The notes beneath the pieces were generated by a model that searched no databases, had not been told where the DNA came from, and saw only the letters and a program-made list of their open reading frames with translations. A DNA stretch of 17,248 nucleotides from an uncultured Lachnospiraceae bacterium (GTDB lineage: Bacteria > Bacillota > Clostridia > Lachnospirales > Lachnospiraceae), in assembly GCA_902803355.1 (NCBI GenBank), contig CADCPP010000100.1:1-17248 (forward strand), read 5' to 3'. Position 1 is the stretch's first letter. The number at the start of each line of letters is the position of its first letter. Below are positions 5,756 through 13,085 of the stretch, in pieces. A program made the translations under genes and the position numbers.

Positions 5756-8335
5756 TCAGTCTTTCAGCTGTTTATTGATTTCTGCGGCGGCCTCCGCAAA
5801 AGCCTTGATCACGGCGTCTGAATCCGTGTTCTTCGGAAGCTCTTCCGCAGCATCGTCTGCGGCTTCTTCCATGGCTTCGGCAAGGCCTTTGATGCTCTCT
5901 TCGGCGGCGGCAGCTTCTGCCCCGGCCGCGTTTTCAAGGCGGATCGCGGCGCTCAGATCATCGGCGGCATCTTCGGAGGCTTCAGCCGGCTCTGCGGGCA
6001 CGGCTTCTTCTTTTTGCGCGGCGTCAGATGCTTCTTTGCTTTCCGGCGAGGGGGCCTTTTCCCCGTCTTCGGGAACGGCCGCTGCCTTTGCCTTTTCTTC
6101 TTCGGCTTTCTTTTTGGCCTCTTCTTCCGCTCTTGCTTCTTCTTCGGCCTTTTCGACTTCCCGTTTTGCCTTGGCGATCTTTGAGGCTTCCACGATGCGG
6201 GTGATGATCAGGTACAGGGCGATCAGAACGATCGCGCCGCCCAGGATGGCGACCACCGTCGTCGGGAACTGTTTGGTATACTGTGCGGTATAGCTGCTGT
6301 CGCCGAGGATCGTGTAGATCTCGCCGTCAGCTGCGGGCGTGCCGTCCGATTTGTACCAGCGGACAAAGTCGTAATTCTTCTTTTCGGATGCGGCAGGCAG
6401 GGTGACGGGCTCGCCGTAGACCTGCGGGATGTCCTGCGTTCCGGCTTCGGAATGGAAATGCAGCGTGTAGGTGTTGGGAAGCAGCGTGGTCTTTGCCTTA
6501 AGGGTCTGCTTCTCGGGGCCGGTGATGTAGGTCGCACCGGCGGTATAGGGCGAACCGTCTTCATTCAGCCACGCGTCAAAATGATAGCCGTCCTTTTCCG
6601 GTATGGGAAGCTCGGGGATGGTGCCATTCGCTTCAATGGCCTGCCAGGCTGCGTCGTTCACGTACAGCTCGACATCAAGACCGCCGCTTGCGTTGTCGGC
6701 GGGATGGAAGCTGCCGAGCACTTCGTCATAGTAAGGGGAGAAAACCTCTTTCGCCAGACCTTCTTCCAGAGGGAAGGCCGCGCAGTAGCTTTCCGTCGCG
6801 GCAACGTGCGTGAATTCCGCGGAAGGAACGACAGGCATATAGCCGTCCGCCATTGCATTTTCCGGCGCCGCGAAATAGACGAAGTTATTGATCAGGGAAG
6901 GCTGCTCATAGAAGGGATAAGCGACCCGGTTGCGCTTGAGGGAGGAAAAGCTTTCGTCGATGACCAGGGATGCCCGCGCCCGGATGAGTTGGGTGTCCCA
7001 GATGTTGCCGGGAACTTCTTTCCAGGCGGCTTCGGCAAGGGCCTTTTCCACGGCCTTTTCATAGTCGGCATCGGAAACGCCCTCGGCGCGCTCGGGCTCG
7101 GGTTTGTCATAGGCGGTAGTGGCCACGTTGTCCGCGTAGGTGCACATCGTGAGCGTTACCGTATAAGGCTGGCTGCCGCTGCCCGCGCCGTCAAGCGCGA
7201 CACCGCCGTAGGCGGAAAAAGCGGAGTTGCCGTAGAAAGAGCTGTTGATAAAGTCTGCGGAAACGGTTTGATCCGCGGCGATATAGAGGCCGCCGCCAAG
7301 ACCGGTCCCCGCGGCAAGGCCCTCAAGGCCTTCCTGCAGCACGGATGATTCGGCGCGGTTGCCGGCCAGGATCCCGTTCAGGAAGGTCAGCTTGGTATTA
7401 ACCAGGGCAAGGCCGCCGCCCAGGGAGGCGCTGTTCAGGCAGACTTCGCAGCCGTTCATGAGAAGGCTGCAGCCTGCGGCATAGATCGCGCCGCCTTTGG
7501 TCTGGTCGGTATAGTCTGCATAGTCTGCAGGCTGTTCCGGATCCGCGGCTCCAGCGGCATCGGGGTCGGCGGGCAGGTACTGATGGCTGGCTTCGTTGGA
7601 AACAAAGCTGCAGCGCGTAAGCGCAAGGTCGGCGTTTTCGGCGTAGATGGCGCCGCCGCCGAGCGCAGCCTTGCGGTTGCTGCTCATGTTGCCGGTGAAG
7701 GCGCAGTCTTCCGCGGTGAAATGGATATTGTCACTGCCTTCCCGTCCGATGAGGAGCACGGCACCGCCGCGCAGGCAGACCGCGCTGCCCAGGAAAGAGC
7801 AGTTCTTCGCCGTTAAGGAAAGCTTCGCATCGCTGTCGTTATAGACGGCGCTGATGTTGGCGCCCGCAAGGCCGACATAGTTGCGGAACACGCAGCCCGT
7901 AAGCTCTGCGTTCACATTGCCCTGCATGGTTATGGCAGGCATAAGATCGGGATTCGTCTCCCAGAACTCATCCATGATCATGGCGGCGTCGCCGTCGGAA
8001 ACAAAGGTGATGTTCTCAAACGTAACGGAGATCTCTCCCGCGCTGCCGTCCAGAATAAAGGAGGCGCCGGTCCAGACAGACGTGCCATGGTCCTTGTAGG
8101 AACGGATCGTCATGCTCTTGCTGATGGTGATGGGATCACTTACGGATTCAAAGCTGATATCATCCACCAGAAGGACATCGCCGTCGCTCGCGGTCTCGAT
8201 CAGGCGGCGCAGGCCGGCCTCGCCGTTAATGCCCCCCGGGGCAGCGGCCATGGCGGTCTGTCCCACGAAAAGGATCAGGGCAAGCAGCAGCGCGCTGATT
8301 TTGAGACCAAAAGGTTTAAAGGATAAGGATCGCAT
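5756..8335 (-). CDS. Membrane-anchored beta-helix surface protein with InlB-type repeats and long cytoplasmic tail
   Basis: 859 residues. A signal peptide (1-30, ending TAMA) is followed by a right-handed beta-helix-like region (about 35-400). This region is rich in GG-A/L-IY and C-x-F-x-x-N turns such as LGGGAIYAEN (225-234), GGAIYAAG (281-288) and LGGGLYIA (346-353), as in polymorphic adhesin/pectate-lyase-fold proteins. Residues 400-550 are less clear. Two Listeria-Bacteroides (InlB B-type) repeats follow at about 552-615 and 622-688, with F/YDxW/VRW cores. One membrane segment (about 693-714) precedes a 145-residue tail: a Lys/Glu/Ala heptad-like helix (716-752), an Ala/Glu/Pro acidic stretch, and a final helix (838-857). 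There is no LPXTG. The ATG at 8335 is chosen over an 88-residue upstream extension: GGAGG lies about 10 bases before it, the signal peptide starts there, and the extension would cover promoter and terminator. First gene of the operon. Ligand unknown. Confidence 0.85.
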   Translation of the reverse strand: MRSLSFKPFGLKISALLLALILFVGQTAMAAAPGGINGEAGLRRLIETASDGDVLLVDDISFESVSDPITISKSMTIRSYKDHGTSVWTGASFILDGSAGEISVTFENITFVSDGDAAMIMDEFWETNPDLMPAITMQGNVNAELTGCVFRNYVGLAGANISAVYNDSDAKLSLTAKNCSFLGSAVCLRGGAVLLIGREGSDNIHFTAEDCAFTGNMSSNRKAALGGGAIYAENADLALTRCSFVSNEASHQYLPADPDAAGAADPEQPADYADYTDQTKGGAIYAAGCSLLMNGCEVCLNSASLGGGLALVNTKLTFLNGILAGNRAESSVLQEGLEGLAAGTGLGGGLYIAADQTVSADFINSSFYGNSAFSAYGGVALDGAGSGSQPYTVTLTMCTYADNVATTAYDKPEPERAEGVSDADYEKAVEKALAEAAWKEVPGNIWDTQLIRARASLVIDESFSSLKRNRVAYPFYEQPSLINNFVYFAAPENAMADGYMPVVPSAEFTHVAATESYCAAFPLEEGLAKEVFSPYYDEVLGSFHPADNASGGLDVELYVNDAAWQAIEANGTIPELPIPEKDGYHFDAWLNEDGSPYTAGATYITGPEKQTLKAKTTLLPNTYTLHFHSEAGTQDIPQVYGEPVTLPAASEKKNYDFVRWYKSDGTPAADGEIYTILGDSSYTAQYTKQFPTTVVAILGGAIVLIALYLIITRIVEASKIAKAKREVEKAEEEARAEEEAKKKAEEEKAKAAAVPEDGEKAPSPESKEASDAAQKEEAVPAEPAEASEDAADDLSAAIRLENAAGAEAAAAEESIKGLAEAMEEAADDAAEELPKNTDSDAVIKAFAEAAAEINKQLKD

Positions 8336-8375
8336 GAATTCATTTCCTCCCCTATTTTTCTGCATAGATAGAAGC

Positions 8376-8404
8376 ATTATAGCAAAGCATCGAAAAAAAG
8401 GCAA
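8376..8404 (-). promoter_or_regulatory. Sigma-A-type promoter of the surface protein operon
   Basis: Minus-strand TTGCCT (-35, 8399-8404) is separated by exactly 17 bases from a perfect TATAAT (-10, 8376-8381). Predicted start is near 8369, about 34 bases before the ATG at 8335. The -35 abuts the T-tract of the terminator at 8406-8442. Confidence 0.75.
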
Positions 8405-8405
8405 G

Positions 8406-8442
8406 AAAAAGCCGCGCGGAAGCAAGATTCTGCGCGGTTTTT
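8406..8442 (-). terminator. Intrinsic terminator of the trpS-HD operon
   Basis: CCGCGC at 8412-8417 pairs with GCGCGG at 8432-8437, flanked by an A-run (8406-8410) and a T-run (8438-8442). On the minus strand the stem is followed by C then TTTTT. It lies 31 bases after the HD gene stop. It separates that operon from the surface protein promoter directly downstream. Confidence 0.8.
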
Positions 8443-8472
8443 GGGAAAAACAGACGTTTTTTGACCCGTATT

Positions 8473-9042
8473 TTACGCTTTCGGGCCTAAACGGAGCTCG
8501 TCGGCATGGGCTTTCATGCCGCGGATCGCGATCTCCGAGACTTCGCGGAGGTCCATGCCCAGCATTTCGCAGCCCTTCAGGATCAGCTCGCGGTTGCATT
8601 TTGCGGCGAATTTCTTATCCTTGAACTTCTTCATGAAGCTGGGAACTTCCAGGTCCGTGATGCCCATGGGGCGCATGCGCGCGGCAGCCTGGATGATGCC
8701 GGAGAGCTCATCGACGGTGAAGAGCGATTTTTCCATGAGCGTTTCCGGCTTCACGTCATTGCGCAGGGTGTAGCCGTGGCAGAGGATGGCGCGGATGTCT
8801 TCCTCGGGCACGCCGGCCTGTCGCAGCGGCTCTTCGGTATGCTGCAGATGCTCCTCCGGGAACTTTTCGAAATCATAGTCGTGCAGCCAGCCCACGGCTT
8901 CCCAGTGCTCCTTATCCTCGCCGAAGTGCTCCGCGAAGGCGCCCATGCAGGCGGAAACATTCGCGGCGTGCAGGAGGAGATGATCTTCGGTGACCATCGT
9001 CGCGTTCAGTCGTTTGGCCTCTTCCAGGGTCAGCTTTTCCAT
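8473..9042 (-). CDS. HD-domain phosphohydrolase-like protein
   Basis: 189 residues, one HD domain covering most of the chain. The metal-binding set of the superfamily is visible: H25 (LLLHAAN), the H54-D55 pair in GWLHDYDFEKFP (51-62) and D111 in FTVDELSG (108-115). H89 (LCHGY) is a further conserved His. HD proteins of this small type act on nucleotides or phosphorylated metabolites; the specific substrate is not known. I recall this single-domain form as common in Clostridia, usually annotated only as an HDIG/HD protein. The ATG at 9042 has a GGAGGAGG-type ribosome binding site a few bases upstream, and the gene starts 16 bases after the trpS stop, so the two form an operon. Confidence 0.85.
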   Translation of the reverse strand: MEKLTLEEAKRLNATMVTEDHLLLHAANVSACMGAFAEHFGEDKEHWEAVGWLHDYDFEKFPEEHLQHTEEPLRQAGVPEEDIRAILCHGYTLRNDVKPETLMEKSLFTVDELSGIIQAAARMRPMGITDLEVPSFMKKFKDKKFAAKCNRELILKGCEMLGMDLREVSEIAIRGMKAHADELRLGPKA

Positions 9043-9058
9043 GGCTTTCCTCCTCCGC

Positions 9059-10165
<1,107 letters not shown>

Positions 10166-10172
10166 GCTCATG

Positions 10173-10178
10173 CCTCCC
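10173..10178 (-). promoter_or_regulatory. Ribosome binding site deciding the trpS start
   Basis: GGGAGG on the minus strand. Spacing is 1 base to the ATG at 10171 and 7 bases to the ATG at 10165, favouring the latter. Confidence 0.7.
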
Positions 10179-10213
10179 GAAATGAAATGGTTAATGAATG
10201 GATCAATGCGTTC

Positions 10214-10242
10214 ATCTTAGCACGCAGGAGGCGTTTAGACAA
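10214..10242 (-). promoter_or_regulatory. Sigma-A-type extended -10 promoter of trpS-HD operon
   Basis: Minus-strand TTGTCT (-35, 10237-10242), a 17-base spacer, and TAAGAT (-10, 10214-10219) preceded by TGC, the extended -10 motif. A perfect TTGACA nearby at about 10247-10252 has no -10 at a usable distance. Confidence 0.6.
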
Positions 10243-10278
10243 GCGAAATGTCAAAAGCCCTCCTCGGACAGATTCCGC

Positions 10279-10307
10279 TGGAAAGAGGAAGCGCGGCATG
10301 GTACAAT
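10279..10307 (+). promoter_or_regulatory. Sigma-A-type extended -10 promoter of the GTPase-NYN fusion
   Basis: TGGAAA (-35, 10279-10284), 17-base spacer, TACAAT (-10, 10302-10307) preceded by TGG, the extended -10 pattern. Transcription would begin near 10314, giving a 30-base leader with an AAAGGAGG ribosome binding site at 10327-10334. There is no space for the peptide-leader attenuator known upstream of tet(M). Confidence 0.65.
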
Positions 10308-10343
10308 ACGAGTCATCCCGGTCCGGAAAGGAGGTCAGCTGCC

Positions 10344-13025
10344 ATGAAAAAGATCAGCTTTGCCCTTGCGGCGCATGTCGACGCCGGCAAGACAACGCTT
10401 GCCGAAGCGCTGCTGCATGCCTGCGGGGCGGTCCGCGAGCCCGGAAGAGTCGATAAAGGCAGCGCAGCTCTTGATACCGGCACGCAGGAAAAAAGCCGGG
10501 GCATTACGGTCTTTGCCGGCGAAGCCTCGCTGCGCTGGAAAGACGCGGAGCTGAACCTTCTGGATACGCCCGGTCATGTGGATTTTTCGCCGGAGACGGA
10601 ACGGGTCCTGGCGGCCGCGGATGCGGCAGTGCTGGTCATCAGCGGGCTGGACGGGGTGCAGGCGCATACGCATTCTCTCTGGAAGCTGCTGGAAAAACGA
10701 GGCCTGCCGGTCCTGCTCTTTGTCTCCAAGATGGATGCGGGAAGAAGAACGCAGGAGGAGCTGCTGAAGGACCTTCGGGATTCGCTTTCCGAAGCGGTGC
10801 TTCCGGCTGCCGAGCTTCTTTCTCCGGGCGAGGAGGCGGCGCTTCTGGATGAATCCCTGCTGGAGCGGCTTCTTGCAGGAGAAGCGCTGACGGCAGAGGA
10901 CGGCCTTTCGCTGATCCGCGAACGCAAGGCCTATCCCGTCTTTTTCGGGAGCGGCCTGAAGGAGCAGGGCGTGATCCCTCTTCTGGATCTTCTTGCGCAG
11001 CTTGCTCCGGATACCGCTGCGGCGTGCCAGAAAGCCTTCGGCGCCATCGTATACAAGATCAGCTATGATGAAAAAGGAAACCGGCTGACCCATCTGAAAT
11101 GTCTTTCGGGAGAGCTCGCGCCGCGGGATCTCATCGGATATCCGGACGGAAGAAACAGTGAAAAACTCACGCAGATCCGCCGCTATACCGGCAGCCGCTA
11201 TACGCAGGAGGAGCTGCTTTCCGCAGGCAGCATTGCCGCGGTCACCGGTCTTGCGGAAAGCAGAAGCGGCGATGCCATCGGCTGCGCCGGGCAGAAGGAG
11301 GACGGTCTGTTTTTCGCGCCGGTCATGCGCTTTACACTGCATCTTCCGGATGGTCTGAAGCCGGAACAGGCGCTCCCTCAGCTGAAAAAACTGGAAGAAG
11401 AGGACCCTTCGCTCCGGCTGCGCTATGCGCCTGCCCTGGAAAAGATCACGGCAGACCTGATGGGGCCGGTGCAGGGGGAAGTCCTGATCGAGACCGTGAA
11501 GGAGCGCTTTGGCTGGACCATCTGCCTGGAGCAGGGGAAGGTTTTGTACCGAGAGACCTTAAGCGCCCCGGTTGAGGGCGTAGGACATTATGAGCCGCTG
11601 CGGCACTATGCGGAGGTCCACCTCGCGATCAGACCGCTTCCGCGCGGCAGCGGGATCGTATACTGCGACGAGGATAAGGGACGCTTCCTTGCCGGCGATA
11701 TGCGCCGGCTGATCCTGGGGCAGCTTGCGCAGAAAAAGCACAAGGGCGTGCTGACGGGCAGCGAGCTTGCGGATGTGGAGATCGCGCTCCTCGGCGGGCG
11801 CTTTCACGAAAAGCATACCGAGGGCGGAGACTTTCGCGAGGCGGCCTGGCGGGCAGTCAGACAGGGCCTCATGCAGGCCCGCCGTGAGGGGAAAACGCAG
11901 CTCCTGGAACCGTATCTGGCCTTTACCATCAGCGTTCCACCGGATAAGACGGGCCGCGTGCTCGGCGATATTCAGGCGCGCTCCGGCAGGGCTGAGCAAA
12001 CCGGAGAAGAGGACGGCCTTGCCGTGATCATCGGCCGCGCGCCCTTTGCCCTGATGCAGGACTATGCCGCGCTTCTTGCCTCCTTTACCGGAGGACGCGG
12101 GCGCATGCAGGCCCGTCAGGACGGCTATGACCTCTGCCATAACGCGGAAGAGGTGGTGAGGGATGCCGCATACGATGCCGCAGCGGACCGCGAGGATCCG
12201 CCGGATTCGGTCTTCTGCCGGAACGGAGGCGGCTTCTCCGTCCCGTGGGATAAGGTCCCGGAGCTGATGCATCTGCCTTATCTGGCCTATGATCCGAACA
12301 GGGCGCAGGGCGGCTCTCGTAGCGGCGGGGATGGCAGCGCTCAGGCGCGTCCTCGCGCGCCGCAGGGAACAGATGAAGAACTGGAAGCCATCATGCTACG
12401 GGAATTCGGCCCCATCAAGCGGCCGGCGGTAAGCAGCCGGACCGAGGTCTGGAACAGCGATGAACCGTGGCGGGAGCCCGTGAAGCTGGACGGACCGCAG
12501 GAAATGATCGTTGACGGCTACAACCTGATCTTCGCCTGGCCGGAGCTGAAGGAAGCCGCGGAAAAGAGCCTAGACCTTGCCAGAGAACGGCTGGAAGTGA
12601 TGCTGCAAAGCTACGCCGCCTTTACCGGACGGAAGATCCTGCTGGTCTTTGACGGCTGGCGGGTGGCCGGAAACGCAGGCTCGGAAGAAGAGAAAGCGCC
12701 GCTCACCATCATCTATACGGCGGAAAACGAGACGGCGGACATGGCGATCGAAAAAGAACTGAGCGCGCGGCAGGCAGAGAAAAAACGTGCCATGCCGGTC
12801 GTGGTGAGCAACGATAACCTGATCCGCCTGGCCGTGATCCGCACGGGAGGCCTGCGGCTTGATTGCGCATCCTTTACGGAGGAATACCGGGAGGCGATGC
12901 GGCGCCTCTCCGAGATCACCAAAGAAAAGAAGGCGCTCGGCGAAGCCGTGTTGGATGCGGCCGCAGGCGCAGATTTTGAAAAAAACTCACAGCCTTTTCA
13001 CAGGAACTTCACAGGAGAAACGTAA
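10344..13025 (+). CDS. TetM-like translational GTPase fused to C-terminal Rae1/YacP-type NYN ribonuclease domain
   Basis: 893 residues in two parts. Residues 1 to about 650 match the EF-G/TetM family over its whole length: G1 AHVDAGKTT (10-18), G2 RGIT (52-55), G3 DTPGH (74-78), G4 SKMD (128-131, Ser where Asn is usual), then domains II-V including LLEPYLAF (520-527). TetM is about 640 residues, so no GTPase domain is missing. A Gly/Ser/Arg-rich linker (652-675) and a charged stretch lead into an NYN domain (719-855). This domain has acidic residues at the expected places: D724 in IVDGYNLIF, D770 in LVFDGW, the TADMAIE motif at 797-803 and D824 in VSNDN. B. subtilis Rae1/YacP, the characterised homologue of this domain, cleaves mRNA in the ribosomal A site. 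The ATG at 10344 has AAAGGAGG 9 bases upstream; an upstream in-frame ATG (10248) has none. Inference: a GTP-driven factor that delivers a nuclease to ribosomes. Calling it a tetracycline-resistance gene would be unsafe. Confidence 0.9.
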   Translation: MKKISFALAAHVDAGKTTLAEALLHACGAVREPGRVDKGSAALDTGTQEKSRGITVFAGEASLRWKDAELNLLDTPGHVDFSPETERVLAAADAAVLVISGLDGVQAHTHSLWKLLEKRGLPVLLFVSKMDAGRRTQEELLKDLRDSLSEAVLPAAELLSPGEEAALLDESLLERLLAGEALTAEDGLSLIRERKAYPVFFGSGLKEQGVIPLLDLLAQLAPDTAAACQKAFGAIVYKISYDEKGNRLTHLKCLSGELAPRDLIGYPDGRNSEKLTQIRRYTGSRYTQEELLSAGSIAAVTGLAESRSGDAIGCAGQKEDGLFFAPVMRFTLHLPDGLKPEQALPQLKKLEEEDPSLRLRYAPALEKITADLMGPVQGEVLIETVKERFGWTICLEQGKVLYRETLSAPVEGVGHYEPLRHYAEVHLAIRPLPRGSGIVYCDEDKGRFLAGDMRRLILGQLAQKKHKGVLTGSELADVEIALLGGRFHEKHTEGGDFREAAWRAVRQGLMQARREGKTQLLEPYLAFTISVPPDKTGRVLGDIQARSGRAEQTGEEDGLAVIIGRAPFALMQDYAALLASFTGGRGRMQARQDGYDLCHNAEEVVRDAAYDAAADREDPPDSVFCRNGGGFSVPWDKVPELMHLPYLAYDPNRAQGGSRSGGDGSAQARPRAPQGTDEELEAIMLREFGPIKRPAVSSRTEVWNSDEPWREPVKLDGPQEMIVDGYNLIFAWPELKEAAEKSLDLARERLEVMLQSYAAFTGRKILLVFDGWRVAGNAGSEEEKAPLTIIYTAENETADMAIEKELSARQAEKKRAMPVVVSNDNLIRLAVIRTGGLRLDCASFTEEYREAMRRLSEITKEKKALGEAVLDAAAGADFEKNSQPFHRNFTGET

Positions 13026-13028
13026 ACT
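12986..13028 (+). promoter_or_regulatory. Three 11-bp-phased TTCACA-type repeats and putative -10 before the lipoprotein gene
   Basis: CTCACA (12986-12991), TTCACA (12997-13002) and TTCACA (13008-13013) recur at exactly 11 bases, one DNA turn, inside the last codons of the fusion gene. TAAACT (13023-13028, 4/6 to TATAAT) overlaps its stop codon. Tandem hexamers with an 11-base period are the usual target of OmpR/PhoB-family response regulators; B. subtilis PhoP uses TT(A/T/C)ACA repeats. The probable target is the lipoprotein gene at 13086. No regulator gene is in the window, so assignment is inference. Confidence 0.45.
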
Positions 13029-13085
13029 CTTTCCTGACCAAAGGGAGAAGCCTCCCCGAAGAAACTGCCTGAAAAGGATAATGAG

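Noticed and set aside
5775..6293. A 172-codon plus-strand Ser/Ala-rich frame
   Set aside because: It is the complement of the Ala/Glu-rich tail of the surface protein; low-complexity shadow.
10166..10213. T-box riboswitch upstream of trpS
   Set aside because: The predicted leader is only about 40 bases, far too short for a T-box with its specifier and antiterminator stems.
10335..11342. A 335-codon minus-strand frame opposite the GTPase domain
   Set aside because: Antisense shadow of a gene with unambiguous GTPase motifs; composition is Arg/Gln-rich and motif-free.
10344..12300. Annotation as a tetracycline-resistance tet gene
   Set aside because: Family resemblance is real, but the domain IV loop differs from TetM, a nuclease domain is attached, no mobile-element context is present and the tet(M) leader attenuator is missing.
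13041..13056. Hairpin GGGAG/CTCCC before the lipoprotein gene
   Set aside because: Only 5 bp and not followed by T residues, so neither a terminator nor a convincing attenuator.
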